A stretch of 64,000 nt of DNA. Origin: a virus. Numbering within the stretch: position 1 is the first letter of the stretch; every line of letters begins with the position of its first letter. The notes under the pieces were generated by a model. The model was not told the DNA's origin. It did no database searches and saw only the letters and a program-made list of their open reading frames with translations. Shown one piece after another: positions 8,413 through 16,396 of the stretch. Location: positions 20,407 through 84,406 of the IMG/VR virus record IMGVR_UViG_3300036770_008728; one strand, written 5' to 3'. The translations under genes were made by a program, and so were the position numbers.

Positions 8413-10179
8413 TTAGTATCGAGTAATGATGTTTTTGCCCCGGCGGGTCTGAGGCTCAAAGCCAATCAGGTCCATCGCAGCCCAAATTTTTGTGTCATCG
8501 AGTTCAACTTCATCCATCACAATCGAATCATCAACGTGCTGGTAATCGCCGGCAAAGCTTTGGAAATCGAAGTTCCGAACACCCGCAACCATGAAGGCCA
8601 GTGCGTGGAAGTAGTGATCGTTTTCGTTGAGCTTGACCCAGGTGGCCTCGTCTTCACCGGTACCTTCTTCCCGAACCATGTCCATCAAATGGGTCGTCAG
8701 TGTGGATTTGTCGTCCCGGTAACCGGCTAGTTTCCATGTGCCGTTCCGGATGCCGTTCGCCACGGTATCGAGCATCGCCGTCCGGCCTGCCCGTACCGCA
8801 GCCTGTTCCAAGAACTCATCTTTGATGGGCATGAACTCCCGGCCCTTGCCATACTCGACCGGCATAATCAGACCAAAGCTCTGGTCCCGGATAGCATTCG
8901 AAGTCGGGGTGTATGGGTAGCGGTCGATACCGCCGGACACAATGTTGTACTGCTCCCTGAGTCCCTTAACCTTCAACGAAAGGTTGTCAGCGCTGCAGGT
9001 TTCAAACCGAAACACGGTCAGGTTATCCACGTCTGGACCAACAGCCAGAACGATATGGCAGGTAGCGCCAACGTCGATTCCAATGAAGACAGGGTGACCC
9101 TTTGCCGGCTCAAGCACCGAATCCTGAATCATCACAGCTTCGATTTGTTCCTGGGTCAGCCGGCTATTGCCCTGATCGTAGGTTTCACCTAAAACCGTGT
9201 TGTGGAAACCCTTGAGGTTATTCCGGCGCTTGTAGTCAAACAGCTGGGTAACAACGTACTTCGCATCCAGTGTGTGGGTGGAAAACGGCCGAACGTGATA
9301 ACCCCGGTGGTGCGTCCGGTTCGGATACTTGGCCACCCAGGCTCGGGATTCATAGTCGGCCATGTTCAGCCGGCGCCGGCACTTCTCACAGGTGATATGC
9401 AGGGCATCAAGGTCAATCAGACCGTCATCCAGTAACCGCGGCTCCAAATCAATGAGCGAGTTCACCCGGTCAGTCAGGCCGGGGATCCGGATGAATTCCT
9501 TGGTGAACAGCGGAATTTGCCAGTGATTGCAGGCGCGGCACTTAATCATGAACTCGTGCTGGTCACTGGCCGCATAACCCTTGTGAATCCCGAACCCGTT
9601 GTAGGTGGGTGTACTGAAGCGCTGCCGGATACGGAGGTCTGAACCCTGCAAACGCGAGTTGAACAGCGCCAGCATACTCTGGTCAGTCAGGTCCACTTCG
9701 TCGTTAAAAATGAAGTCCGCGTTGATACTGGTGGCATCGCCCTCAGTCGAGCCGGTGACATACATGAACGAGGTCCCGATTTGCATCAGGCCCATCGAGT
9801 TTTTCACGTCGCCGCTTAGTCGGAACGCCTTGGCATCCGACTGCAAAATTGGCTGAATACGGGTTTTCGATATCCGCTTGAACATCTTGTCATTCGGCAT
9901 CGTGTAAATCAGTGACCGGTTATCCGTCCGCGTCAGAATCGACAGGGCCTTTCTGATTTGGATTTCAGTCAGGCCCACCTGTGATGGCTTCATGCAGTCC
10001 AAGTTTTCGTGCATGTCGTCCGCGATGGCTCTCTGAAAAGGGTACTTGTCAAAGGTAAACGGCTTTTTGTTCAGCGTGGTGTTGATGCACATGAACTGGC
10101 CGTGCGACATCCCGCTACTGTCCTTGTTGTAGCGCTTTGTCGCATCCTTGATGAAGCCACCGAGGTACTGGTTCGCCAT
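8413..10179 (-). CDS. Terminase large subunit, GpA-type
   Basis: The 588-aa DNA-packaging motor has an N-terminal ATPase with a Walker A variant KPSQVGLTE (about residues 63-71) and Walker B in ADFIFNDEVDL (about 154-164). A zinc-binding pattern follows (CRACNHW and CEKCRRRL, about 215-270). The C-terminal nuclease begins at VFIGIDVGATCHIVLAVG (about 370). The zinc knuckles mark the lambda GpA-like family, which usually makes cohesive ends. The ATG start overlaps the stop of the holin-like gene (TGATG); a GTG lies one codon upstream. Confidence 0.85.
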   Translation of the reverse strand: MANQYLGGFIKDATKRYNKDSSGMSHGQFMCINTTLNKKPFTFDKYPFQRAIADDMHENLDCMKPSQVGLTEIQIRKALSILTRTDNRSLIYTMPNDKMFKRISKTRIQPILQSDAKAFRLSGDVKNSMGLMQIGTSFMYVTGSTEGDATSINADFIFNDEVDLTDQSMLALFNSRLQGSDLRIRQRFSTPTYNGFGIHKGYAASDQHEFMIKCRACNHWQIPLFTKEFIRIPGLTDRVNSLIDLEPRLLDDGLIDLDALHITCEKCRRRLNMADYESRAWVAKYPNRTHHRGYHVRPFSTHTLDAKYVVTQLFDYKRRNNLKGFHNTVLGETYDQGNSRLTQEQIEAVMIQDSVLEPAKGHPVFIGIDVGATCHIVLAVGPDVDNLTVFRFETCSADNLSLKVKGLREQYNIVSGGIDRYPYTPTSNAIRDQSFGLIMPVEYGKGREFMPIKDEFLEQAAVRAGRTAMLDTVANGIRNGTWKLAGYRDDKSTLTTHLMDMVREEGTGEDEATWVKLNENDHYFHALAFMVAGVRNFDFQSFAGDYQHVDDSIVMDEVELDDTKIWAAMDLIGFEPQTRRGKNIITRY

Positions 10180-10544
10180 CACTTGGTCTTCTTTTCGAGC
10201 TCAATCGACAGCTGGTTCAGCTTCTCGTTGAGCTGGGTGAGTTGCGTCAGCACCCGATCCGTTTGTTGTGCTGACGCCGCCTGATTTGCATCAAGCGTTT
10301 TCTGGAACGCGGCTAACCGGTTGTCCACAGAGGTCTCAAGCCGGCCGACGGCGCCATTGAAGTCGGCCTTCGACAGATACTCGTCTTTCATCGAGTACTG
10401 CCGGTCATCGAGTTTCTGCATCCACACAAACATCACCGTTAAGCCGGCCATGATGAATGGACTCACGAAAATCGCAGCCTGGTGTAACCAGTGCAGCGCT
10501 GCGTGGGCATTCTGAGTGCCGAGTTGTTTGTTATCTTCAGACAT
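10179..10544 (-). CDS. Holin- or spanin-like membrane protein
   Basis: The 121-aa protein has one clear membrane helix (AAIFVSPFIMAGLTVMFVW, about residues 23-41) followed by a long coiled coil with heptads (VDNRLAAFQKTLDANQ, LTQLNEKLNQLSIEL). It is encoded directly after the endolysin and overlaps it by 8 bases, so a lysis role is likely. A single N-terminal anchor plus periplasmic coiled coil fits an i-spanin as well as a holin. Confidence 0.6.
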   Translation of the reverse strand: MSEDNKQLGTQNAHAALHWLHQAAIFVSPFIMAGLTVMFVWMQKLDDRQYSMKDEYLSKADFNGAVGRLETSVDNRLAAFQKTLDANQAASAQQTDRVLTQLTQLNEKLNQLSIELEKKTK

Positions 10545-11082
10545 TGCCACCGGCCTTACGGAAAATTTCCCGGGCACACTTCAGGTCGATGTCATAGAAA
10601 ATCACGCTGTCTTTTTGTTTGATGGTGAAGCCCATGCCGGCCAGGTTCCCGCAGCCGATGTGTAGCCACGTCACCGAATCACCTTCTTCGACAAAGGTGA
10701 TGAACGGGTAGAGTTCCGGATGTTTTTCAATATGGTCGCGGACTTCCGCCGCCGGTGTGGTACTGAACGTGATGTCCAGTGCTCGACCAAAACTATGGTC
10801 TGAGAATTGTTTGAAGTGCGGGTCGCCCGGTAATCGCAGGCCACGGTACTGCAGGTTCCCGCCAAACGACCAGTTGTTTATCGTCGCGGTACCAATCTTC
10901 TGGCCTTCTTCGTCCAGACAGAACCTGTCGGCCAGAGCGTCGGCCATCATCAGGATCCGTGGGTCGATATAACGCAGAACGCGGTTTTCCCCTAACTGCT
11001 GGAACGCCTTCTGACTTACCAACTCTGCGGGCTTGAAGTGGCGCGGGCGGTAAAAATTAAGCGCGGTGCTCACGTCCGACAT
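10537..11082 (-). CDS. Endolysin, M15 family peptidase
   Basis: The 181-aa protein carries the M15 zinc peptidase motifs: SDHSFGRALDI (His96, Asp103) and WLHIG (His141), as in phage L-alanyl-D-glutamate peptidases of the T5/A118 type. These cut the peptide stem of peptidoglycan at the end of infection. No signal peptide is seen, so export would depend on a holin. It is the first gene of the minus-strand late operon and has the leader AGGATTAACAAGCATG. Confidence 0.85.
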   Translation of the reverse strand: MSDVSTALNFYRPRHFKPAELVSQKAFQQLGENRVLRYIDPRILMMADALADRFCLDEEGQKIGTATINNWSFGGNLQYRGLRLPGDPHFKQFSDHSFGRALDITFSTTPAAEVRDHIEKHPELYPFITFVEEGDSVTWLHIGCGNLAGMGFTIKQKDSVIFYDIDLKCAREIFRKAGGNV

Positions 11083-11215
11083 GCTTGTTAATCCTCTGAT
11101 TGTATTGCCTGATTTTGTGCGGCAATTTCAGTATATCACCGGATAATTTGAATGTGGAACGGCAATATTCCGGTATGATTCACTGGAAAGTAACACATCG
11201 ACAGGATTAACAAGC
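11083..11215. promoter_or_regulatory. Divergent late/early control region with mirrored leaders
   Basis: This 133-bp gap separates the leftward endolysin gene from the rightward gene at 11216. Each flank ends in the same leader AGGATTAACAAGCATG facing outward, so the two starts are mirror images. A leftward extended -10 candidate (TGATATACT on the minus strand, about 11130-11138) would drive the lysis/head operon. A rightward -10-like TATGAT is at 11174. No good -35 boxes are visible, so the promoters may need an activator. Confidence 0.5.
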
Positions 11216-11740
11216 ATGTCAGAGCAGAAAAAAGAACCCCGTGAGTACCCCAGAATCACCCCATCCATGGAAGATATGCTGGTCGAACTGGCTCAAATGT
11301 ACCGCCAGTACCCGGATTTTCTGACCCATAAAGACTGCAAATACCCACTGGCAGTAAAAAACGCCATCGCCGCGATTGCAGCCAAAAATGGCTCTGTTGC
11401 ACCGGTTTCAGCTCAAAAGCTCGCAGATACCAATCAAAACTCAACCGAAACCACCGAAATCTCTCTGGAAGAGGTCGATATTCACCAAGAATCCACGCTT
11501 TTGTTCCAAAACCTGAAGACGTTTATGAAGGACATGAGCAAGATGGAGACCAGTGAAAAGGCCCAAATCTTCCGAACGGCCACAGCACTGCTCGAAAAAT
11601 TACTCACCATCAAAGAGAAATCGAGCGGCATCCAGAAGTATGAGGATTTCAAAGCGCTGGTTATGAACACCCTCGACCGGCATCTGACGCCGGTTCAGAT
11701 AACCGGATTTATCGAGCAGCTGGAAGAACTGGAAAAGTGA
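11216..11740 (+). CDS. Possible terminase small subunit
   Basis: The 174-aa protein has a low-complexity centre (NQNSTETTEISLEE). Its helical C-terminal half (SEKAQIFRTATALLEKLLTI, DFKALVMNTLDRHLTPVQITGFIEQLEELE) resembles the C-terminal region of some small terminase subunits. It starts at the conserved leader and is divergent from the lysis-terminase operon. If it is TerS it would bind the packaging site and load TerL. The alternative is an early regulator of late transcription. Confidence 0.4.
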   Translation: MSEQKKEPREYPRITPSMEDMLVELAQMYRQYPDFLTHKDCKYPLAVKNAIAAIAAKNGSVAPVSAQKLADTNQNSTETTEISLEEVDIHQESTLLFQNLKTFMKDMSKMETSEKAQIFRTATALLEKLLTIKEKSSGIQKYEDFKALVMNTLDRHLTPVQITGFIEQLEELEK

Positions 11741-11748
11741 CCCAAATA

Positions 11749-11778
11749 AAAAACCCCAGTGTCTGGGCTGGGGTTTAA
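11749..11778. terminator. Bidirectional rho-independent terminator
   Basis: AACCCCAG (11752-11759) pairs with CTGGGGTT (11768-11775). The minus-strand reading ends in a strong TTTTTTATTT tract; the plus-strand reading ends in a weaker TTTAA. It sits between convergent genes 11216-11740 (+) and 11891-12622 (-). Confidence 0.8.
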
Positions 11779-11830
11779 GCAATGCAGGTTTCGTATGGCA
11801 ACAACAGGGAGTGGAACACCTCAGGTTCGA

Positions 11831-11856
11831 TAAAAACCCCTCAGAGGCAGGGGCTT
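11831..11856 (-). terminator. Terminator of the multi-RHH regulator gene
   Basis: On the minus strand CCCCT-GCCTCTG-AGGGG is followed by TTTTTA, about 35 bases after the stop codon of the gene at 11891-12622. Confidence 0.75.
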
Positions 11857-11890
11857 AAGAATCGGAGTCTTTGATGTTCCGCTTTTTAGG

Positions 11891-12622
11891 TTACGCCTGC
11901 GCCACTCCAATGGCAACCAGAATTTTCATCAGCGCCTGAGACCGGCTGCAACCAAAAGCCGATTCGATTTCCCCCAGTAATTCCACCTGCCAGGGTAGCA
12001 ATGAAACCGCCATCACCGGCCGGTCAGTCCGACCAGATTCCAGCTGAAAGTTGCTGCAGTCCACAAACGGAACCGGGTTGTCCGCATACTGTTTCATCCA
12101 CTTCCGCAGCAGGTTCCCATACTTGGCGCCGTAATCCAGTAACCGGCTTTCCAGTTCAGTTGTCAGTCGAATGGGTGCCCTTTGTCCCTGCCCAGACTTC
12201 GGCCGACCCTTTGTTTTGGTCTCAGGTTTAGTTTCATCGGGTAAGGTCGGAGCCTTGGCCACCACCGGTAACTTGGCCAGGTCCTTCCCATGCCGGTAGT
12301 TCAGGCCCGACCAAAAGAGCAGGTCCGCGGCCGCGACCAGCGTCGTGCCATGCTTCTGAGCAAAGCGCTCGACCAGACCGGCCGTTTTCGCACTCACCCG
12401 AATCGACTCCGTTGGCCGGCTCGACTTCAGCCCCAAGGCATCATGCCGGCTCACCCCCTTCAGCAGCCCCAAGGTCACCAGCTCGTCCGGGTCCAGCCCG
12501 TCCAGCAAAGCGGCCAGAGGCAGCTCGTCATCCGCCGGACTGTGGACGTGAAGTTTTACCCGAGTCTGAAGCGGGGCGGTGTTTGGGTGTTGGAGGTGGT
12601 TCAGGGGCGGGCTGGTATCCAT
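11891..12622 (-). CDS. Regulator with three ribbon-helix-helix-like segments
   Basis: The 243-aa protein has a disordered Pro-rich N-terminus and then three strand-helix-helix segments: ESIRVSAKTAGLVERFAQKHG (about residues 72-109), RAPIRLTTELESRLLDYGAKYG (about 146-178) and RPVMAVSLLPWQVELLGEIES (about 199-240). A Lys/Gly/Pro-rich linker (KPETKTKGRPKSGQGQR) lies between the first and second. Multi-RHH chains are unusual, since the fold normally dimerises. It is a lone leftward gene with its own terminator, divergent from 12858. The palindromes in 13602-14673 are possible targets. Confidence 0.6.
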   Translation of the reverse strand: MDTSPPLNHLQHPNTAPLQTRVKLHVHSPADDELPLAALLDGLDPDELVTLGLLKGVSRHDALGLKSSRPTESIRVSAKTAGLVERFAQKHGTTLVAAADLLFWSGLNYRHGKDLAKLPVVAKAPTLPDETKPETKTKGRPKSGQGQRAPIRLTTELESRLLDYGAKYGNLLRKWMKQYADNPVPFVDCSNFQLESGRTDRPVMAVSLLPWQVELLGEIESAFGCSRSQALMKILVAIGVAQA

Positions 12623-12857
12623 GGCATACCTCTAAATTTTTAAAATTTTTTCCGGGAGCTATCTTACCCCACATCGCGCTTCGGACACAATAGCACAGAA
12701 AAAACCTGTACACCTTGCCAGATATTGCCATAATGCAAGGGCAGACCAGCTGCAAACGAGGCCCACCGGCTTCGACGCTCTAGTACTGCCCTTAGCCAGG
12801 ACACGGTTGGAAACTTCCAACCGAACCGAACCAAGCCAAACAATGGGATTAATAAAC
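12623..12857. promoter_or_regulatory. Divergent promoter region
   Basis: This 235-bp gap lies between the RHH regulator (-) and the gene at 12858 (+). It holds a rightward promoter candidate (TGTACA at 12707, 16-base spacer, CATAAT at 12729), a direct repeat TTGCCA-GATA-TTGCCA (12715-12730) that could be an operator, and a leader variant GGGATTAATAAACATG at the rightward start. The minus-strand start has AGAGG upstream. Confidence 0.35.
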
Positions 12858-13601
12858 ATGAACAAATTAGCTGCTTTCTCTAAAAACATCGTTGCTGCAA
12901 TGGAATCTCAGCGCTCCGGTGCGTTGGTTGTAAATTTACTGCTGACGCAGCTGCAGGTAGGTCAACCAGCTTTAACTACTGCTGACTGCTGGACTTTGGT
13001 CGGCGGTGCGGGCAAACCAACCAAAAAGAATTCGTTAGTTTACTACCGCGCCAGTTCACTGCAGAAAACCGCTAAGCAGGTGAGCGAGATTTTGCAACAG
13101 CCAGCGGCAACAGATTGGGATCAATTCAATACGCTGCTGAATGCCGTTGACTTTGCGGATGAACAACTGCAGGCCCAACCGGCATATCTGGCGCTGCAGG
13201 GCTTCATTGCAATGAAAGGTTGTCATGCCTGCAATGGTTCTGATATCCGTGAATTTATCGCCACATTGCGCCCAGCCAGTGAACAACCTGCAGCGGGCAA
13301 AGCACAGGGCACAGAATCACAGCAAACAGCCACAGCCAGCGCACCGGACACGGTATCAGCTGAGGCCGGCACCACAGCGGGCAACACTGAAGCGGAAATT
13401 GATTTAGCCGCGTCAATGCTGGCAGATCTGGCAACGGCGGATAATATCGTTGGCAAAACTATTGCCAGCCTGATCGGCCTTGATCCGGTTGTTGCCATGC
13501 AAAAACTGGCTGAGGCTTGGCAGGCTGACCGCGCCAGACTGCTGAAAGAGATCAATACTCTCGAAGCTGCAGCGGAAAAACGCGAGACCAAAGCGGCGTA
13601 A
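12858..13601 (+). CDS. Unknown early protein with Ala/Glu-rich linker
   Basis: The 247-aa protein is not recognised. Residues 1-145 look globular, with cysteines in MKGCHACNGSD (about residues 117-127). Residues about 145-195 are low complexity (Ala, Thr, Gln, Glu). The rest is helical and ends in a charged coiled coil (DRARLLKEINTLEAAAEKRE). The ATG at 12858 is chosen over 12807 because it is preceded by the leader GGGATTAATAAAC. A stem-loop follows the stop. Confidence 0.55.
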   Translation: MNKLAAFSKNIVAAMESQRSGALVVNLLLTQLQVGQPALTTADCWTLVGGAGKPTKKNSLVYYRASSLQKTAKQVSEILQQPAATDWDQFNTLLNAVDFADEQLQAQPAYLALQGFIAMKGCHACNGSDIREFIATLRPASEQPAAGKAQGTESQQTATASAPDTVSAEAGTTAGNTEAEIDLAASMLADLATADNIVGKTIASLIGLDPVVAMQKLAEAWQADRARLLKEINTLEAAAEKRETKAA

Positions 13602-13618
13602 TCCAGCCCGACCGACGA

Positions 13619-13641
13619 ACGGGGCCACCACCTGGCCCCGT
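13619..13641 (+). terminator. Stem-loop after gene 12858-13601
   Basis: ACGGGGCCA pairs with TGGCCCCGT around a 5-base loop, 18 bases after the stop. The U-tract is weak. Confidence 0.5.
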
Positions 13642-13859
13642 CAATCCCTATTTGTACACATGCACCGCCCAGGCGCAGGCCCGGACGGCCGTTGTGCATT
13701 TGTGCGTAAGAAAGACTTTTTCAAATAATCAGGGTGGGGAAGTTACTACCGGTTATTTGAAAGGGCCTTGAATTTCCGCGAAGGCCGGAATTTGGACGTT
13801 TTTTCTGAAAGTAGAACCACAGGAGGTTCTGACTTGCATGAAAAAAGTGAATATATGCA

Positions 13860-13884
13860 GGTCAGACCCTAGGTTCTAATTATA
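13860..13884 (-). repeat. Copy 1 of a duplicated 25-bp promoter/operator-like element
   Basis: The minus strand reads TATAATTAGAACC, one variable base, then AGGGTCTGACC. It matches 24 of 25 bases at 39179-39203 on the plus strand. It contains a -10-like TATAAT and a near-palindrome GGGTCTGACC placed where a repressor could block early elongation. Confidence 0.7.
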
Positions 13885-13924
13885 AAGAGAACCATTTCAT
13901 TAATGGTTAGGATCTGAACCTAGG
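13868..13924. repeat. Nested inverted repeat (cruciform-capable)
   Basis: The outer arms CCTAGGTTC (13868-13876) and GAACCTAGG (13916-13924) are perfect complements. Inside them AACCATT (13890-13896) and AATGGTT (13902-13908) form a second stem with a 5-base loop. Confidence 0.75.
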
Positions 13925-14002
13925 CGGCGCCACGTCAGACAAGGGCTGCAGAGGAGTTGACCATCACCATTTTAGGGTCGTGTTCCGATTATGGTTAAAA
14001 TC

Positions 14003-14054
14003 AAAGTGAATAAATATTCATTGAATGGTTATTTATGCAGTTTTTATTCACTTT
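14003..14054. repeat. 12-bp perfect inverted repeat, T-rich 3' side
   Basis: AAAGTGAATAAA (14003-14014) pairs with TTTATTCACTTT (14043-14054), with a small palindrome ATTCATTGAAT inside. The right arm is followed by TGTTTTG, so on the plus strand it could also terminate transcription. Confidence 0.65.
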
Positions 14055-14263
14055 TGTTTTGCTCAGGGTCTGACCCAGACTCAGGTTGACGTTTTTGGCC
14101 TGTTCGACTACTCGCGTCAGGGTGTTTTTGTGATGTAGTCGGACGGCTCAAGGCGTCGTTGTGGTGCTGATTGTACGTCGCGGCCAGCGCGTCGTTGTAG
14201 TTCTGGCTGTGAATTCCGTGACGGAACCCGAACGGGAGTGTATTTACTACCCGAACCACAGCC

Positions 14264-14317
14264 GGACCCTGACCCGGACCCTAAAAGTATATCTAAAGTG
14301 GACCCTGACCCGGACCC
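14264..14317 (+). repeat. Exact 18-bp direct repeat, 36-bp pitch
   Basis: GGACCCTGACCCGGACCC occurs at 14264-14281 and 14300-14317. Each copy holds three GACCC units; further GACCC units follow at 14333, 14375, 14411, 14508 and 14556. The layout is iteron-like. Confidence 0.75.
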
Positions 14318-14673
14318 AACTAATCAGCATCTGACCCGCTACAGCCCTACTCCCACAAGGCTTTCAGGCGTTCAGACCCTAACCCTTTTTCACAGTCACA
14401 CCCTTATTTTGACCCCCGCAAGCAGCTGGGTGTGGCTGTGGTTTTTATTCCGACGCTGACCTGACCACTGCGCCAGGTTGTGTCCTTTGTGGCCTGGGGC
14501 GCGTTCAGACCCTTTTGCCTACCCTGAAACTGGTGTTTTTCCGACTTATAATTTTGACCCGCTCAAACCCTTGAATTTGCGCGAGTTTTGGAATTTGGAC
14601 GGTTTTTCACCTATGAATTAATCGAAAAATTTGGGTAGTAACTTGCCCACCAATCAAAATTAAGGATTAACAA

Positions 14674-14973
14674 ATGAGCTCAGCACTGCACCAGAAAATC
14701 GACGCGATGATAGTGAACAAGCCGGGGCGCTTTGTGCTTCTGACCCAGACCATGAATGGCCAACAGGAGCAGGAGTTCACCAACGCTCTGGACCTGCTTG
14801 CTGCAGCCAAATCCTTTGCGGCCACCAGTCTCTTTAACGGAGAACCTCTGTGTCCTGTGGACATGATGTATGTCCAGGCTGGCCAGAAGAAATGGACCTG
14901 GACCCCGCAGGACTACAACGAGCTGCGGGGCCTTGAGCAGACCCCGAACTTCCGTATTTGGCGAGCTGCTTAG
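14674..14973 (+). CDS. Unknown small protein
   Basis: The 99-aa protein is unrecognised. It starts at a leader variant (TTAAGGATTAACAAATG) and is the first gene after the repeat block. It is Gln/Trp-rich (QQEQEF, KKWTWTPQDYNELRG) with no membrane segment. Confidence 0.55.
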   Translation: MSSALHQKIDAMIVNKPGRFVLLTQTMNGQQEQEFTNALDLLAAAKSFAATSLFNGEPLCPVDMMYVQAGQKKWTWTPQDYNELRGLEQTPNFRIWRAA

Positions 14974-15058
14974 TGGTGCTTGACGAATGTGGTGTGGGTA
15001 GTATCTTTCTGACCGTCACCTGACATTCAGGGACAGAACAATTAGGGATTAACAAAAC

Positions 15059-15262
15059 ATGACTGCTACAACAGCTTCTAAACAGGCCCCAGACTGGGCC
15101 AGTCGAATTACCTGCGACCTACCCCTTGCCTCGGTGGGTTCTGCTGCACCTGAAGCGATTCAGGCCGACCTCCGTCGATTTACGAACCAAGCTCTTGCTC
15201 TGGTTTGGCGCAGACTCTCAAAATCGACCCGTGAATGGCTCACTCAGTGGTGGGCATCATGA
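15059..15262 (+). CDS. Unknown small protein
   Basis: The 67-aa protein is unrecognised and starts at the leader TTAGGGATTAACAAAACATG. The second half is helical and Trp/Arg-rich (LRRFTNQALALVWRRLSKS). Its stop overlaps the ATG of the next gene (ATGA), so the two are coupled. Confidence 0.5.
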   Translation: MTATTASKQAPDWASRITCDLPLASVGSAAPEAIQADLRRFTNQALALVWRRLSKSTREWLTQWWAS

Positions 15263-15384
15263 ACCACTTCCACTACCGCGAGGGTTACCCCGCTCAAAGC
15301 AAAATGCCTGTGCGTGTCCTGTTCACCATTCTGGCCGTGGCGGAGCTTTGTCTCCTGGTTGGCGCGTTTATGGTGTCCAAATGA
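15259..15384 (+). CDS. Small single-span membrane protein
   Basis: The 41-aa peptide starts MNHFHYREGYPAQSK, then has one hydrophobic helix (VRVLFTILAVAELCLLVGAF) and a short VSK tail. It overlaps the gene before by ATGA and the gene after by ATGA, which supports real translation despite the small size. Function is unknown. Confidence 0.5.
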   Translation: MNHFHYREGYPAQSKMPVRVLFTILAVAELCLLVGAFMVSK

Positions 15385-15668
15385 CTCCGGTTCAGCTGTC
15401 GGTCGCAAACATGGACGCGGGCCAGCTGCCGGCTGATTTTCACCAATGGTTCCCGATTGTGGATGCACTTCTGAAGGTGACTGGCGCGGCCGTCACCTGC
15501 TGGTACAACCCACGCAGTGGCTACGTCGAGGTTTTAAACCACGACATGGTTGTTGCTGAGTGCGCCAGCCACATTGAGCTGCATTGTTTCTACGCCGGGA
15601 TAGTGATTCAGATTCAGAACTCTGGGGCGGTAGTAGATTTGCTACCACTGAGCGTTCGAAAGCATTGA
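15381..15668 (+). CDS. Unknown small protein
   Basis: The 95-aa protein (MTPVQLSVANMDAG onward) is unrecognised. The start at 15381 is chosen because it overlaps the stop of the membrane peptide gene. It is mostly beta-predicted, with several Cys and His residues (AECASHIELHCFYAG). Confidence 0.5.
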   Translation: MTPVQLSVANMDAGQLPADFHQWFPIVDALLKVTGAAVTCWYNPRSGYVEVLNHDMVVAECASHIELHCFYAGIVIQIQNSGAVVDLLPLSVRKH

Positions 15669-15675
15669 GGTTTGT

Positions 15676-15963
15676 ATGCAAATTGATGGCAAAGACTTCA
15701 CGGGTTTAACCGATAAGCAGGCCGAGTGGCAGCTGCACCACATGAAGGGCGCTGACATGGTATGGCATCTGGGGATCTTTTTCCTGGTGTTCGCTGCCTT
15801 GATGATTTCGGCCTTACCCATGCCTCTGGTGGTACTTCTGCAGTACCCATTCCTGTTCCTGGCAATATCCAACACCGAGGCCGCAAATGACCGGCGCTGG
15901 GAAGAATATTTGAATTGGTATTGTGGCTCACTGTGGCTGGATAACCTTGAGGAGGTGGAGTGA
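15676..15963 (+). CDS. Two-span membrane protein
   Basis: The 95-aa protein has two adjacent hydrophobic helices (WHLGIFFLVFAALMISALPM and PLVVLLQYPFLFLAIS, about residues 30-65) and a polar acidic C-terminus. It starts 7 bases after the previous stop, behind a weak site. A role at the host membrane is likely; the function is unknown. Confidence 0.5.
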   Translation: MQIDGKDFTGLTDKQAEWQLHHMKGADMVWHLGIFFLVFAALMISALPMPLVVLLQYPFLFLAISNTEAANDRRWEEYLNWYCGSLWLDNLEEVE

Positions 15964-16187
15964 TGCGAAAACAAAAGGGTTACATCGACACTTCCGGTTT
16001 CGCGTTTTTCTTTTTCTTTGGGCTGGTTGCTATGGCTGTGCTGGTACTGATGACTCCAATTGTTATGTACGACCAGTATCAGGCCTACAAAGAAGAGTCC
16101 AAGTTAATTTCAGACTGTGAGCGGGGGCTTCCTCGGGAGAAGCGCTGCGTCATTGTCAAAATTGCCAAGCTTGAGGAGCAAAACTGA
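15963..16187 (+). CDS. Single-span membrane protein
   Basis: The 74-aa protein has a Phe-rich membrane helix (FAFFFFFGLVAMAVLVLM) near the N-terminus and a soluble C-terminal part with two cysteines (SDCERGLPREKRCVI). The ATG at 15963 overlaps the previous stop (TGATG) with GGAGGTGG upstream. Confidence 0.5.
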   Translation: MRKQKGYIDTSGFAFFFFFGLVAMAVLVLMTPIVMYDQYQAYKEESKLISDCERGLPREKRCVIVKIAKLEEQN

Positions 16188-16396
16188 TGGGCAACAAAAT
16201 GTACGTTTCACCAACCCATGAACAAGCAGCCGAGTTCTACAACCGATTGTTCCCGTTCCCTCAGGTTTCCACCACACCATACAAAATCACAGGCCCTCTG
16301 CGGATTAACCTGGTGGCCAGGGCGGTGCGTGTTGCTCTGAGTGACTGGGCCTATTGGGATTTTCCTCGTGAAGTGGTGGAGGTGTGTGATGTCTGA
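16187..16396 (+). CDS. Unknown small protein
   Basis: The 69-aa protein is unrecognised. Its start overlaps the preceding stop by one base (TGATG). The pattern SPTHEQAAEFYNRLFPFP and the basic helix NLVARAVRVALSDWAYW are typical of phage accessory proteins but not diagnostic. Confidence 0.45.
   Translation: MGNKMYVSPTHEQAAEFYNRLFPFPQVSTTPYKITGPLRINLVARAVRVALSDWAYWDFPREVVEVCDV

Larger units (their letters stand above)
13602..14673. other. 1.07-kb gene-free block with inverted repeats, dyads and iteron-like repeats (candidate origin or control locus)
   Basis: No convincing gene is seen on either strand. Contents: an imperfect 18-bp inverted repeat at the edges (13733-13750 and 14634-14651, 17 of 18 matching); a 40-bp direct repeat (13766-13805 and 14569-14608, 33 of 40 matching); and a hairpin AGAACC/GGTTCT (13813-13830). 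It also has a nested dyad (13868-13924), a 12-bp perfect inverted repeat (14003-14014 with 14043-14054), the palindrome GGGTCTGACCC (14066-14076), an exact 18-bp direct repeat (14264-14281, 14300-14317), and about twelve GACCC pentamers in one orientation between 14072 and 14560. Origin, packaging site, operator cluster or a non-autonomous mobile element are all possible. Confidence 0.7.

Noticed and set aside
13733-14651. Insertion sequence
   Set aside because: Inverted ends are present but no transposase-like frame exists inside and the target duplication is imperfect; described as a candidate non-autonomous element or origin only.
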